From the NCBI RefSeq assembly GCF_004923205.2, contig NZ_SELD02000044.1:49154-113153 (forward strand): a stretch of 64,000 bases of DNA, given 5' to 3'. The DNA is from Paracoccus aeridis. GTDB lineage: Bacteria; Pseudomonadota; Alphaproteobacteria; Rhodobacterales; Rhodobacteraceae. Of the stretch, positions 30,058 through 41,374 are shown piece by piece. A model generated the notes under the pieces. That model saw only the letters and a program-made list of their open reading frames with translations. It searched no databases and was not told where the DNA came from. Within the stretch, counting starts at the first letter, position 1. Every line of letters starts with the position of its first letter. Position numbers and translations under genes: made by a program.

Positions 30058-32223
30058 ATGACCCAGGCCGATTTCCTGCAAGCCCCGTTCCCGCCCGCCC
30101 GCGCGCTGTCGGGCGGCCCGCCCGAAGGCCCGTCGCGCTTCTTCAACCGCGAACTCAGCTGGCTCAGCTTCAACTGGCGGGTGCTGGACGAGGCGCGGAA
30201 CCTGCGCGTCCCGCTGCTGGAACGGCTGCGCTTCCTGTCGATCTCGGCCGCGAACCTCGACGAGTTCTTCACCGTCCGCGTCGCCGGCCTGCGCGAACTG
30301 GTGCGAGAGGGGAACGCCACCCTTTCGGACGACGGCCTGCCGCCGGCCGAGCAGCTCGCGCTCATCAACGCGGACGCGCGCCGGCTCATGGCCGCGCAGC
30401 AGTCGGTCTGGAACACGCTCCGGCGCGAGATGGAAGCGGCGGGCATCGTCATCGTGACCCGCCAGACCGTCACCTCCGAAGAGGTCGAATGGCTCGACCG
30501 CTACTTCCTCGACCAGGTGTTCCCGGTCGTCTCGCCGCTGGCGATCGACCCCGCGCACCCGTTCCCGTTCATCCCCAACCTCGGCTTCTCGCTGGCGGTG
30601 GAACTCGCCCGCGTCAGCGACGGCCGCCGGCTCGAGGCGCTGCTGCCGATCCCGGGGCAGCTCGCGCGGTTCATCGCGCTGCCGGGGGGCGCGCGGTTCC
30701 TCAGGCTCGAAGACCTCCTGCTGATGAACCTCGACCGGCTGTTCCCGGGCTACAGCGACGTGGGCCACTGCGCCTTCCGCGTGCTGCGCGACAGCGACCT
30801 GGAGGTCGAGGACGAGGCCGAGGACCTCGTCCGCGAGTTCGAGCACGCGCTGAAGCGCCGCCGCCGCGGCCAGGTCGTGCGGCTGAAGATGACGGCCGGC
30901 GCGACCGACAGCCTGCGCCGGCTGATCATGTCCGAACTGCACGTCACCCCCGAGGAGGTGGTCGAGGTCGACGGCCTCGTCGGCATGGCGGACCTTGCGG
31001 AACTGGTGCTGGACAACCGGCGCGACCTGCTGTGGCCGTCCTTCACCCCGCGGGTGCCGGAACGGGTGCAGGACCACGACGGCGACATGTTCGCGGCGAT
31101 CCGGCAGAAGGACATGCTGCTGCACCACCCCTACGAGACGTTCGACATGGTGATCCGCTTCCTCGCGCAGGCGGCGGTCGATCCGAACGTGCTGGCGATC
31201 AAGCAGACGCTCTACCGCACCAGCCGCGACAGCCCGATCGTGGACGCGCTGTGCGAGGCGGCGGAATCGGGCAAATCGGTGACGGCGCTGGTGGAACTGA
31301 AGGCGCGCTTCGACGAGGCCGCGAACATCCGCCAGTCGCGCCGGCTGGAACGGGCCGGCGCGCATGTCGTCTATGGCTTCATGAACTACAAGACCCACGC
31401 CAAGATCAGCAGCGTCGTGCGGCGCGAGGGCGACCGGCTGGTGACCTATACCCACTACGGCACCGGCAACTACCACCCGATCACGGCCCGCATCTACACC
31501 GACCTGTCGCTGTTCACCTGCGACCCGGCGCTGGGGCGGGACGCGACCAAGGTCTTCAACTACCTGTCGGGCTACGTGCAGCCGGACGGGCTGGAGAACC
31601 TGTCGATCTCGCCCTTCGGCCTCAGGGACAAGCTCGTGGAGCTGATCGGGCGCGAGGCGGAGCTGGCGCGTCAGGGGCGGCGCGCCGCGATCTGGGCCAA
31701 GATGAACAGCCTGACCGAACGCGAGGTGATCGAGGCGCTGTATGCCGCGTCGCAGGCAGGGGTGAAGATCAACCTCGTCATCCGCGGCATCTGCGGCCTG
31801 AGACCGGGGATCGAGGGGCTGTCGGCCAACATCCGCGTCAAGTCGATCGTGGGCCGCTTCCTGGAACACAGCCGGATCGTCTGCTTCGGCAACGGCCACG
31901 GCCTGCCGTCGCGCAAGGCGCGCGTGTTCATCAGCTCGGCCGACTGGATGGACCGCAACCTGAACCGGCGGGTGGAAACGCTGGTCGAATGCCTGAACGA
32001 CACCGTCAAGGCGCAGATCACCAACCAGGTCATGGCCGCGAACATGGCGGACGAGGCGCAGAGCTGGATCCTGCAGCCCGACGGCCGCTACCTGCGCCAC
32101 CTGCCCGCAGGCCGGGACGACCTGTTCAACTGCCACAGGTTCTTCATGGAAAACCCGTCCCTTTCGGGGCGCGGCACCGCGGGGGCAAGGGACGTTCCGG
32201 CATTGACGCACTCGCTGGATTGA
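30058..32223 (+). CDS. ppk1: polyphosphate kinase 1
   Basis: This enzyme makes long-chain polyphosphate from ATP and has 721 residues. The N-terminal [16 protein letters not shown] and [12 protein letters not shown] motifs are standard. The catalytic part holds [40 protein letters not shown] and [11 protein letters not shown]; the phosphorylated His is in the YKTHAK segment. The ATG at 30058 (MTQADFLQ) was chosen; two upstream ATGs in frame lack support. ppx follows 61 bases downstream, giving a synthesis/breakdown pair. Confidence 0.97.
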   Translation: MTQADFLQAPFPPARALSGGPPEGPSRFFNRELSWLSFNWRVLDEARNLRVPLLERLRFLSISAANLDEFFTVRVAGLRELVREGNATLSDDGLPPAEQLALINADARRLMAAQQSVWNTLRREMEAAGIVIVTRQTVTSEEVEWLDRYFLDQVFPVVSPLAIDPAHPFPFIPNLGFSLAVELARVSDGRRLEALLPIPGQLARFIALPGGARFLRLEDLLLMNLDRLFPGYSDVGHCAFRVLRDSDLEVEDEAEDLVREFEHALKRRRRGQVVRLKMTAGATDSLRRLIMSELHVTPEEVVEVDGLVGMADLAELVLDNRRDLLWPSFTPRVPERVQDHDGDMFAAIRQKDMLLHHPYETFDMVIRFLAQAAVDPNVLAIKQTLYRTSRDSPIVDALCEAAESGKSVTALVELKARFDEAANIRQSRRLERAGAHVVYGFMNYKTHAKISSVVRREGDRLVTYTHYGTGNYHPITARIYTDLSLFTCDPALGRDATKVFNYLSGYVQPDGLENLSISPFGLRDKLVELIGREAELARQGRRAAIWAKMNSLTEREVIEALYAASQAGVKINLVIRGICGLRPGIEGLSANIRVKSIVGRFLEHSRIVCFGNGHGLPSRKARVFISSADWMDRNLNRRVETLVECLNDTVKAQITNQVMAANMADEAQSWILQPDGRYLRHLPAGRDDLFNCHRFFMENPSLSGRGTAGARDVPALTHSLD

Positions 32224-32284
32224 ACCAGACATCTGCCGAGCCGTTGGGCCGCCGGGCCGGAAGATCGTCACCGGGGAGATGCCG

Positions 32285-33811
32285 ATGTCAGTCAAGACCA
32301 CGTCCGGGCGCCGCATCACGCCGTTCGGCAAGGAAGGGCGCGGCGTCCTGTCCGCGCGCGAACTGCAGCGGGTGGGCGTCGTGGACGTCGGCTCGAACTC
32401 GATCCGGATGGTCGTGTTCGACGGCGCGGCGCGCAGCCCGGCCTATTTCTACAACGAGAAGGTCATGGCGGGCCTGGGCCAGGGGCTTGCCACCACCGGC
32501 CGCCTGAACCCCGAGGGCGCGGTCCGCGGAATGGCCGCGCTCAAGCGCTTCAGCGTGCTGGCCGAGGGGATGGGGATCAGCCCGCTGACCTGCGTCGCCA
32601 CCGCCGCCGTCCGCGAGGCCGAGAACGGGCCCGCGTTCCAGAAGCAGGTCGAGCAGGAGACCGGCCTGAAGCTGTGGGTGATCGACGGCAAGGAAGAGGC
32701 GCGGCTGTCCGCGCAGGGCGTCCTTCTGGGCTGGCCCGACGCCAAGGGGCTGGTCTGCGACATCGGCGGCAACTCGATGGAACTGGCCGAGGTCGGTGGC
32801 GGCGAGGTGGGCAACCGGGTGTCGTCCCCGCTCGGCCCGTTCCGGCTGCAGCAGGTCGAGGGAAAGGCCCTTCGCAAGCATATCGAGAAGATCATGTCGC
32901 GGCTGGCCGACGAGATGGGCACCGGCCACGAGCGGGTGTACCTCGTCGGCGGCTCGTGGCGCGCGATCGCGCGGATCGACATGGAACGGCGCAAGTACCC
33001 CATGACGGTCCTGCACGAATACCGCATGACGCCCGACGACGTCATGGCGACGGTGAAGTGGATCGGCGAGCAGGGGATCGACGACCTCAAGGCCCGCACC
33101 GGCGTGTCGCAGAGCCGGCTGGAACTGGTGCCGTTGGCCGCGCAGGTGCTGCGGCAGATGGTCCAGACCTTCGCGCCGCCCGAGATCGCGATCAGCTCCT
33201 ACGGCATCCGCGAGGGCCTGCTCTACGAGCAGATGCCCGACGCGATCCGCAGGCGCGACCCGCTGATCGAAGCCGCGCGCTTCACCGAGCGCCAGATGGC
33301 GCGGATGCCGGGGTCGGGCAAGAAGCTGTACCAGTTCCTGCTGCCGCTTTTCGACGCGGTGCCGCCGAGCCACGACCGCCTGGTCCGCGCCGCCTGCATG
33401 CTGCACGACACGAGCTGGCGCGCGCACCCCGACTACCGGGCCGAGGCGTGCTTCGACAACGTCACCCGCGCGAACCTCGCCGCGCTGTCGCATCCGCAGC
33501 GCGTGTTCCTGGGCCTCGCGCTGCTTCACCGCTACAAGAACAGCCGCGCGGGGTCGGTTATGGAGCCGCTGTTCTCGCTGCTGACCCCCGACCAGATCGA
33601 CGCGGCCGAGACGCTGGGCAAGGCGATGCGCTTCGGCGCCATGTTCTCGGTCCGCGACCCGGCCGAGGCGGGCGACCTGGCGCTGGACCGCGCGGCGGGC
33701 ACGCTGACGCTGAAGCTGACGAAGACCGGGCGCGCCCTGATGGGAGAGGTCGCCGAGGCGCGGTTCCGGTCGCTCTGCGCGGCGATGAAGGTCGAGGGCG
33801 TGGTCGTGTGA
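32285..33811 (+). CDS. ppx: exopolyphosphatase / Ppx-GppA phosphatase
   Basis: This protein of 508 residues breaks down polyphosphate or pppGpp. The ASKHA fold is visible: VGVVDVGSNSIRMVVFDG, CVATAAVREAENG, VIDGKEEARLSAQGV, CDIGGNSMELAEV, YLVGGSWRAIARID. The C-terminal half has an HD-like domain with CMLHDTSW. Two ATGs six bases apart exist. GGGGAG touches the first with no spacing but lies ~6 bases from the second (32285), so the second was chosen. It is paired with ppk1 upstream. Confidence 0.95.
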   Translation: MSVKTTSGRRITPFGKEGRGVLSARELQRVGVVDVGSNSIRMVVFDGAARSPAYFYNEKVMAGLGQGLATTGRLNPEGAVRGMAALKRFSVLAEGMGISPLTCVATAAVREAENGPAFQKQVEQETGLKLWVIDGKEEARLSAQGVLLGWPDAKGLVCDIGGNSMELAEVGGGEVGNRVSSPLGPFRLQQVEGKALRKHIEKIMSRLADEMGTGHERVYLVGGSWRAIARIDMERRKYPMTVLHEYRMTPDDVMATVKWIGEQGIDDLKARTGVSQSRLELVPLAAQVLRQMVQTFAPPEIAISSYGIREGLLYEQMPDAIRRRDPLIEAARFTERQMARMPGSGKKLYQFLLPLFDAVPPSHDRLVRAACMLHDTSWRAHPDYRAEACFDNVTRANLAALSHPQRVFLGLALLHRYKNSRAGSVMEPLFSLLTPDQIDAAETLGKAMRFGAMFSVRDPAEAGDLALDRAAGTLTLKLTKTGRALMGEVAEARFRSLCAAMKVEGVVV

Positions 33812-33829
33812 GCCGGGGTGCCCGGCGGG

Positions 33830-34393
33830 TCAGCTGCCGGGGAAACCGAGCCAGGGCTCGATCCGTTCCCAGGTGGTGTCCATCGCCCAGGCCTTGCTGA
33901 GCCAGGGTACGCCGACATGGCCATAGGTCAGCGACAGCTGCCGTTCCGCGGCATCCTCGCCCCCGTTTTCCAGCCCCGCCACATACAGAGCCGCGGCAAG
34001 GCCGGTGCGGTCGGCGCCGCCCATGCAGTGGATCAGCATCGGCTTGGGGGCATCGCGCATGACCGCCAGCAGAGCCTCGACCTCGGGCTGGTCCAGTTCA
34101 GCCTGCGCCGACATCCGGAAATCCAGGTGCTTGATGCCCAGCCGGTCGGACACCGCGCGTTCGGTTTCGTACCAGTCCGACCCGTCGTTGCGGCCGCGCA
34201 GGTTCAGCACGCTGGCGATGCCGTGTTCGCGGTGCCACCGCACCAGCGCCTGCCCGTCCATCTGCGCCGCCCTGTAGACCTTGCCCGGGGCGACCTCGTG
34301 GAAATTGCCGGACGCGTGCAGATAGGCGAGATAGCCGACCGTCGCCGCCAGCACGATCAGGGCCGCGCGCACAGACAGTCTGACCAGCACCAT
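33830..34393 (-). CDS. membrane-anchored protein tyrosine/dual-specificity phosphatase
   Basis: This protein of 187 residues has one N-terminal membrane segment (AALIVLAATVGYLAYL) and a phosphatase domain. The signature HCMGGADRTG contains the nucleophile Cys123 and Arg129 (CX5R). Upstream are VYRAAQMDGQAL and IASVLNLRGRNDGSDWYETE, typical of the Siw14/DUF442-like group with a general-acid Asp nearby. The substrate may be a phosphoprotein, phospholipid or inositol phosphate. It is convergent with ppx (18-base gap). Confidence 0.88.
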   Translation of the reverse strand: MVLVRLSVRAALIVLAATVGYLAYLHASGNFHEVAPGKVYRAAQMDGQALVRWHREHGIASVLNLRGRNDGSDWYETERAVSDRLGIKHLDFRMSAQAELDQPEVEALLAVMRDAPKPMLIHCMGGADRTGLAAALYVAGLENGGEDAAERQLSLTYGHVGVPWLSKAWAMDTTWERIEPWLGFPGS

Positions 34394-34557
34394 TCCAGAC
34401 CCTCTGAGGCAAGTCGATCCCGGGGCCGAGACTAGCGCGACGCCCGTCGGGGTGCGAGCCCGGACCGACACCGACGCCTTCACGGCATCGTGCGGGTCGG
34501 ACAGACCTCGGGAAGGAAGGGGCGCAACCTGATGGTCCCTCACGTCGCCCGGATGGC

Positions 34558-34757
34558 TCACATCACATCCACTCCGGCAGCGCCGAATTCCTTCTCGCGA
34601 TCTTGCCTTCGGTGATATCTGCAGCCTGCAATCGAGGCCGCATCTTCCCGCGCGGTGCGGGCGATCTTGCCCGTCTCGATCACGCCGACCTTTATGATCT
34701 CCCCGGATCCTCGGTCCACGCCTTGCAGCCGAAGGTCCTGTCATCGGCCTGCTCGCA
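34558..34757 (-). pseudogene. decayed 3' fragment of a second groEL gene
   Basis: Reading the minus strand, one frame gives ADDRTFGCKAWTEDPG. After a frameshift near 34700 the next frame gives KVGVIETGKIARTAREDAAS followed by IAG, then an eroded tail ending GVDVM and a stop. These align with the intact GroEL encoded 1.1 kb away ([36 protein letters not shown], and the MDMM end). The nucleotide match is also plain, for example TCGATCACGCCGA and ATCGAGGCCGC occur in both. Nothing of the remaining ~480 codons is visible. It begins right after the stop of the next gene, so the rest was deleted. It is not functional. Confidence 0.85.
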
Positions 34758-34758
34758 T

Positions 34759-35157
34759 TCACTCCCGGAAGAACGGAAACGGCAGCCCGCAGTAGCTCGC
34801 GATGGCCATCGACACCGACACCGACCCGTCGTCCGGCCCCGCGCCGAAATCCGAGATGCCGGCGCCCTCGGCCTGTTTCGCGGGGTCGAGCGTGAAGACG
34901 ATCCCGAGGCCCGCCCTGCGCGGCTGGGGCGTGGCGCGCCACATCCGGGTCTTGCCGGGAAGCCCCATGGCGCGTTCGGCGAAATCTCCGGCCGCGCACC
35001 AGTAGCTGGTGTCGGCGCGGCCGGAAGCGAACGGCACCGCGATCTCGGTCGGGCCGACCTGAGCCGCCGTCATGCCGTTCTTCGCGGTGAAGGCGGCAGC
35101 GGGCAGGGGCAGGGCCAGCAGTAGCGCGGGGAGCATCGGTCGCAGGATCGGTCGCAT
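34759..35157 (-). CDS. secreted protein of unknown function
   Basis: This 132-residue precursor has a signal peptide (LRPMLPALLLALPLPAAA). The mature part contains VGPTEIAVPFASGRADTSYWCAAGDFAERAMGLPG, with one Cys, and ends ASYCGLPFPFFRE with another, so a disulfide is possible. The W-CAAGD and LPGKTRMWR segments recall a conserved Rhodobacterales protein with no known function (from memory). The ATG at 35157 was chosen because it begins the signal peptide. The stop abuts the groEL remnant. Confidence 0.75.
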   Translation of the reverse strand: MRPILRPMLPALLLALPLPAAAFTAKNGMTAAQVGPTEIAVPFASGRADTSYWCAAGDFAERAMGLPGKTRMWRATPQPRRAGLGIVFTLDPAKQAEGAGISDFGAGPDDGSVSVSMAIASYCGLPFPFFRE

Positions 35158-35602
35158 GGCGAAAGCCTCCGCTTGAACCGGGACAATGCCGGCGGCTGCA
35201 GCATGATGCGCCGCGCGCAGGCCCGCGGCGATCACGATTGGCGGAGCGCGCATCCTTTCCCTGTTCGCAGTCGCGGGCGCGCGGCCGTACTTCAACGCTG
35301 CGTTCCCGCCGTTTGCACACGGCGGGATCTGCGACGAAGTTTGCCATCGGGCTGGCGAGACACGCGGCGGGCTTCGCGTTTCACCGGGACCGGGATGCGC
35401 TTCATCGCGTCCAGCCTCGCTACCATTGCTTCTGTCCCAGCCCGCCCGCCGCAGGGTGTCGGCGCCGCTGGGGAGAAGGACGACGGCGCGGATGCCGGCC
35501 GGAGTGATCGGGAGGAAAACCCTTGCTCCGATCACCTCCGGCCAGCCCGGCCGGCCTGCTCTGGCCGCCTGCGACCGTCCGGGCACGGCAGCAAAACCCT
35601 AA
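35158..35602. other. 445-base gene-free stretch with one long inverted repeat
   Basis: No reading frame here has coding character on either strand. The only structure I see is the inverted repeat at 35497-35543. The stretch may be what is left after loss of DNA between the groEL fragment's neighbour and groESL. Confidence 0.5.
35497..35543. repeat. 15/16-bp inverted repeat with 16-base loop
   Basis: The left arm GGCCGGAGTGATCGG (35497-35511) and right arm CCGATCACCTCCGGCC (35528-35543) pair fully except for one bulged C. The loop holds GAGGAAAACCC. No T run follows on either side within 10 bases, so it is not a classical terminator. Confidence 0.7.
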
Positions 35603-35633
35603 ACGCAAAAGGGCGCCCCGAGGGGCGCCCTTC
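35603..35633 (-). terminator. Rho-independent terminator of groESL
   Basis: On the minus strand AAGGGCGCCCC and GGGGCGCCCTT form a near-perfect stem, followed by TTTTGCGTTT. It lies 35 bases after the groEL stop. Confidence 0.9.
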
Positions 35634-35667
35634 CGGTCTGCCAAGGGCTGGGCCCTCGGCGGATGGA

Positions 35668-37317
<1,650 letters not shown>

Positions 37318-37370
37318 TTACCTAATCCTTCTGAAACTGTTTGAAGCGGAATCCGTCAGGGGTCGCCGGC

Positions 37371-37658
37371 TCAGCCGATGATCCCGAGGATGTCGCTTTC
37401 CTTCATGATGAGCAGCTCTTCGCCGTCCAGCGTGACCTCGGTGCCCGACCATTTGCCGAACAGGATCTTGTCGCCGGCCTTGACCGAGGGGGCGATCAGC
37501 TCGCCCGAATCCTTGCGCGCGCCTTCGCCGACCGAGACGATCTCGCCTTCGGCGGGCTTTTCCTTGGCGGTGTCGGGGATGATCAGGCCGCCCTTGGTCT
37601 TCTCGTCCGACTGGACGCGGCGGACCAGAACGCGGTCATGCAGCGGTTTGAATGCCAT
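37371..37658 (-). CDS. groES: co-chaperonin GroES (Hsp10)
   Basis: This 95-residue co-chaperonin caps GroEL. It reads [22 protein letters not shown] (the GroEL-binding mobile loop [11 protein letters not shown]), [13 protein letters not shown], and [21 protein letters not shown]. The ATG at 37658 gives the standard length; a longer in-frame reading upstream crosses the promoter and CIRCE. First gene of the groESL operon. Confidence 0.98.
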   Translation of the reverse strand: MAFKPLHDRVLVRRVQSDEKTKGGLIIPDTAKEKPAEGEIVSVGEGARKDSGELIAPSVKAGDKILFGKWSGTEVTLDGEELLIMKESDILGIIG

Positions 37659-37695
37659 CGTGGTACACTCCGATGTCTCAGGTTGCAGTGTGGTG

Positions 37696-37722
37696 TTGGC
37701 ACTCGATCGGGTTGAGTGCCAA
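37696..37722. promoter_or_regulatory. CIRCE operator (HrcA binding site)
   Basis: TTGGCACTC and GAGTGCCAA flank a 9-base spacer, a perfect inverted repeat that fits the CIRCE pattern (TTAGCACTC-N9-GAGTGCTAA) except for one symmetric base pair. It lies 38 bases upstream of groES and just after the predicted transcription start, the usual place for HrcA repression. Confidence 0.93.
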
Positions 37723-37731
37723 TCGAGGGCT

Positions 37732-37760
37732 GATCTAGGCGCGGGGCGGGGGCGAGTCAA
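37732..37760 (-). promoter_or_regulatory. groESL promoter
   Basis: On the minus strand TTGACT (37760-37755) and TAGATC (37737-37732) are separated by 17 bases, a housekeeping-type promoter. Start would be near 37725, at the edge of CIRCE. A second TTGACT lies 14 bases further upstream. Confidence 0.7.
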
Positions 37761-37869
37761 CTCCGAAGTCAACTGCCCGTGACCCGGGTTGGTGCCCCCC
37801 GTCGCCCCGTGCCACTGTCGCCGGGCGCGCCGGCTCGGAACCGGCGGCAAGCGAGGCGAAAGGAACGGA

Positions 37870-38904
37870 ATGAAACGGGTGATCCTTGGCGCGGCGCTGT
37901 GGCTTGCCACCGCCGCGGGTCTGCAGGCGGCGTGCACGGGACGCAACCTCATGGACGACCTGTCGCCCGCCGACCGCGCCGGGATCGCGGCCGCCGCCGC
38001 GCAGGTCCCGAACTCCGAAGGGACGGTGTGGGAAGCGCGGAAGGGCGATGCCCGCATGCTGCTGCTGGGGACCTACCATTTCACCGACGATCGCCACGTC
38101 GCCGCCGTGGACGCGCTGAAGCCCCGGATCACGGCCGCCGACGCGCTGCTGGTCGAGGCCGCGCCCGACGCGCAGGCGCAGCTGCAGAGCCGCCTTGCCG
38201 CCGAGCCGCAGCTGATGATCGACGCGACCGGCGCGACCCTGCCCGAGCGGATGGGCAAGGAGCAATGGGCCGCGCTGTCCGACGCGATGGAGGACCGCGG
38301 CGTTCCCGCCGTCATGGCGAGCCGGCTGCGGCCCTGGTACGCGGCGACGATGCTGGCGGTGTCGCCCTGCATGATGGCCGAGCTGAAATCGGGCGACGCG
38401 GCGCGCGCCGGCATGGACTTCATGCTGATCGACGTGGCGACGGCGGCCGGCGTGCCGGTGAAGTCGCTCGAACCCTACGACACGGTGTTCGGCCTGTTTT
38501 CCGACCTCACCCCGGCCGAGGAGATCGACATGCTCCTGTCGGCGCTGCCCGGCGCGGAACACGCCGACGACTTCACCGCCACCACCGCCGCCGCCTTCTT
38601 CAGCGGCCGGGTTTGGGAACTATGGGAGTTTTCGCGCCACGACGCCTACGCCAACTCGGGCCTCAGCCGCGAGCAGGTGGACCGCCAGGTGGCGCTGGCG
38701 CAGGAGCGGCTGATGGACCGGCGGAACCGCGCCTGGATCGCGCCGTTGACCAAGGCCGCGGAAGCCGCGGCGCCGAAGGGCAGGGAGGTCGTGGCCGCGT
38801 TCGGCGCGCTGCACCTGCCCGGCGAGCAGGGCGTGCTGAGGCTGCTGGAGCGGGACGGCTGGACCGTCCGGCGGGTGGCGCAAGACGAAGGGACGACACG
38901 ATGA
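37870..38904 (+). CDS. TraB/GumN-family exported protein
   Basis: This 344-residue protein has a short signal peptide ([19 protein letters not shown], possibly a lipoprotein-like C at its end). It has the TraB/PrgY/GumN domain: [47 protein letters not shown], and a late [25 protein letters not shown]. The TYHF and GALHLPG motifs carry the conserved His residues thought to bind metal, so it may be a metalloprotease (family hypothesis). AAAGGAACGG precedes the ATG. It overlaps the next gene by 4 bases. Confidence 0.87.
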   Translation: MKRVILGAALWLATAAGLQAACTGRNLMDDLSPADRAGIAAAAAQVPNSEGTVWEARKGDARMLLLGTYHFTDDRHVAAVDALKPRITAADALLVEAAPDAQAQLQSRLAAEPQLMIDATGATLPERMGKEQWAALSDAMEDRGVPAVMASRLRPWYAATMLAVSPCMMAELKSGDAARAGMDFMLIDVATAAGVPVKSLEPYDTVFGLFSDLTPAEEIDMLLSALPGAEHADDFTATTAAAFFSGRVWELWEFSRHDAYANSGLSREQVDRQVALAQERLMDRRNRAWIAPLTKAAEAAAPKGREVVAAFGALHLPGEQGVLRLLERDGWTVRRVAQDEGTTR

Positions 38905-39248
38905 GCCTGACCGAGGAACGCTGGGACGACGAGACCGCGTGGTGGACCATGGGCGCGGCCGAGGCGCGCCAGCGCGCGCACCCGTCCTGCGTGGCGGTGA
39001 TCGGGGGGCGCCTGTATCAGGGCGAGGACATGCTGGCCGCGATCGACGCGGGCGGGGCATGGGACAGCGTCCAGATGACCGACCGGCGCATGGTCGAGGG
39101 AGAGGACTGCATCGTCCTGGGCTACGCGGCGGTCGCGCGCCGCGCGGACGGGTCGGACTTCGCCGCGCTCTGCACCTCGACCTGGGTGCGGCAGGGCGAC
39201 GACTGGCAGATCGTCCAGCACCAGCAGGCGGAACGCCGCGACAGATAA
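38901..39248 (+). CDS. NTF2/SnoaL-like (DUF4440-type) protein
   Basis: This protein of 115 residues has the pattern of a small cone-shaped NTF2-like fold: CVAVIGGRLYQGEDMLAAID, WDSVQMTDRRMV, DCIVLGYAAVARRADG, ALCTSTWVRQGDDWQIVQHQQ. The closing W-R-QGDDWQIVQHQQ strand is the best hallmark. No catalytic residues can be named. Its ATG overlaps the TraB gene stop, so they are coupled. Confidence 0.78.
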   Translation: MSLTEERWDDETAWWTMGAAEARQRAHPSCVAVIGGRLYQGEDMLAAIDAGGAWDSVQMTDRRMVEGEDCIVLGYAAVARRADGSDFAALCTSTWVRQGDDWQIVQHQQAERRDR

Positions 39249-39390
39249 GCTGCCCGCGTGCCGTCCTTAGGCCGGGCGGCCGGGGCAGGCGGCGCCGCCA
39301 CGCCGCGCCGCGCGCTCGGCCGCGTCGATAGACAACCGCCGGGACCGATCCTATAAAGCCGCGCGAACCAGCTTTCCGGAAAGGTCCCCC

Positions 39391-40311
39391 ATGATCCAGG
39401 TGTTCGGCCACAAGGCACCCGACACAGATTCCACCGGCTCGCCGCTCATCTGGGCGTGGTACCTGACCGAGGTCCGCAAGACCCCGGCCAAGGCCGTGCT
39501 GCAGGGATCGCCCAACACCGAGGCGGTGTGGATGCTGGGCCGGTGGGGCGTGGACATGCCCGAGCTGATCTCGGACGTGGAGCCGGGCGCCCGGTGCGTC
39601 ATCGTGGACACCAACAACCTGGCCGAGCTGCCCGCCTCGATCAACGAGGCCGAGGTGATGGAGGTGATCGATCACCACCTGCTCGCAGGCGGCCTCAAGA
39701 CGCGGCTGCCGATCAACATCACCATCCGCCCGCTCGCCTGCACCGCGACCATCATGCACGACCTGATCGGCGAGGCCGACATGGCCCGCGCGCCGGAATG
39801 GGTGAAGGGCATGATGCTGACCTGCATCCTGTCCGACACGCTTCAGTTCCGCAGCCCGACCACGACCCCGCACGACCGCTTCGTCGCCGAGAACCTCGCG
39901 CGCGAGCTCGGCGTCGACATCGACGCCTACGCGACCGAGATGTTCACCGCGAAATCCGACGTCTCGGCCTTCGACGACGCCTCGCTCCTGCGGATGGACA
40001 GCAAGGAATACGAGCTCGACGGCCGCCTGCTGCGCGTTTCGGTGCTGGAAACCACCGCGCCGCAGGTGCTCCTGGACCGCAAGGCCGCGCTGATGGCGGC
40101 GATCCCGGCCGTCGCGGCCGAGGACGGCGCCCACGAGGTGCTGATGTTCATCGTGGACATCCTGAACGAGCAGGCGACGCTGCTGGTCCCGAACGACTAC
40201 GTCCGCCGCGTGGCCGAACGGTCCTTCGGCGTGACCGTCGCGGGCGACACCGTGGTCCTGCCGGGGATCGTCAGCCGCAAGAAGCAGATCATCCCGGTCC
40301 TCCAGGCCTGA
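39391..40311 (+). CDS. ppaC: manganese-dependent inorganic pyrophosphatase (DHH family II)
   Basis: This enzyme hydrolyses pyrophosphate and has 306 residues. Family II metal-site motifs are present in order: VFGHKAPDTDS (residues 5-14), VDTNN near 72, VIDHH (92-96, the DHH motif), and in the C-terminal DHHA2 domain the substrate-binding SRKKQIIPVL. The ATG is preceded by AAGGTCCCCC. Many alphaproteobacteria use this form together with or instead of family I. Confidence 0.95.
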   Translation: MIQVFGHKAPDTDSTGSPLIWAWYLTEVRKTPAKAVLQGSPNTEAVWMLGRWGVDMPELISDVEPGARCVIVDTNNLAELPASINEAEVMEVIDHHLLAGGLKTRLPINITIRPLACTATIMHDLIGEADMARAPEWVKGMMLTCILSDTLQFRSPTTTPHDRFVAENLARELGVDIDAYATEMFTAKSDVSAFDDASLLRMDSKEYELDGRLLRVSVLETTAPQVLLDRKAALMAAIPAVAAEDGAHEVLMFIVDILNEQATLLVPNDYVRRVAERSFGVTVAGDTVVLPGIVSRKKQIIPVLQA

Positions 40312-40435
40312 TCCGCCGATCCGGATGCCGGGGGCGTTCGGGCGTCCGCCTTGCCCGAGGCGGTCCACCGGACCGTCCTCCCGGCGCCCGCCGGCCCCGA
40401 CGCCACTCCATCCCGCCCGAACGAAGGTCCCGCCC

Positions 40436-41299
40436 GTGACGCACATCATCAAAGCGCTATCCGAGATCTCGGGCGACTACGACGTCCTCTTCTGCGACCT
40501 GTGGGGATGCGTCCACAACGGGCGCGTGGCCTATCCGGCCGCGATCTCGGCGCTGCAGGCGTTCCGCCGGCAGGGCGGGCGGGTTGCGCTGCTGACCAAC
40601 GCGCCGCGGCCGTGGCGCTTCGTCGCCGAGCAGATCGAGCGGCTGCGCGTTCCGCGCGACGCCTGGGACGACATCGTGACCTCGGGCGACGCCGCGCAGG
40701 ACGCGATGCTGGCAGGCGACGTCGGGCACCGGGTCTGGCATATCGGGACCGAGAAGGACCTCGGCTTCTTCACCGGCACCGACGATCCCCGCGCCGAGGG
40801 CATCGAGCGGGTGGCCTTCGAGGACGCCGAGGGGATCGTCGCCACCGGCCCCTTCGACGAGGCGACCGAGACGCCCGAGCATTATCGCGAGGTGCTGGAA
40901 CGGGCCGCCGCGCGCGGGCTGAAGATGCTGTGCGCGAACCCCGACATCGTCGTGGACGTGGGCGAGACGCGGATCTACTGCGCCGGCGCGCTCGCGCAGC
41001 TTTATGAACAGATCGGGGGCACGGCGCTGTATTACGGCAAGCCGCACGCCCCGATCTACGATCTCGCGCGGCGGCACCTGGGGCTGGCCGCTGACGCACG
41101 GATCCTCTGCATCGGCGACGGCGTCGCGACCGATGTCGAGGGCGGACGGCGGCAGGGGCTCGACACGCTGTTCATCACGGGCGGCCTCGCCGCCGAACAC
41201 CTGGGCCACGACGTGGAAAACCCGGCCGAGGACCTGCTGTCCGCCTGGCTCGCGGCCGAGGGACAGGCGCCCGCCTACGCGATGGGGCGGCTGCGCTGA
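40436..41299 (+). CDS. HAD-superfamily class IIA hydrolase (TIGR01459-like)
   Basis: This protein of 287 residues is a HAD phosphatase with a class-IIA cap. Motif I appears as DVLFCDLWGCVHNGR (DxWG form, typical of this subgroup), motif II as VALLTNAPRP, the lysine in YYGKPHAPIYD, and the last motif as ILCIGDGVATDVEGG. The start is GTG at 40436 (GAAGG nearby); it begins THIIKALSEIS, the usual N-terminus. The substrate is unknown, perhaps a sugar or nucleotide phosphate. Confidence 0.88.
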   Translation: MTHIIKALSEISGDYDVLFCDLWGCVHNGRVAYPAAISALQAFRRQGGRVALLTNAPRPWRFVAEQIERLRVPRDAWDDIVTSGDAAQDAMLAGDVGHRVWHIGTEKDLGFFTGTDDPRAEGIERVAFEDAEGIVATGPFDEATETPEHYREVLERAAARGLKMLCANPDIVVDVGETRIYCAGALAQLYEQIGGTALYYGKPHAPIYDLARRHLGLAADARILCIGDGVATDVEGGRRQGLDTLFITGGLAAEHLGHDVENPAEDLLSAWLAAEGQAPAYAMGRLR

Positions 41300-41374
41300 T
41301 CCATCCGGGCGGCCGCGTCATGGTTGCGGGCCGTTTTGCGCGCGCATGAAAGGCGGTTACGCCGACAGCCTCGC

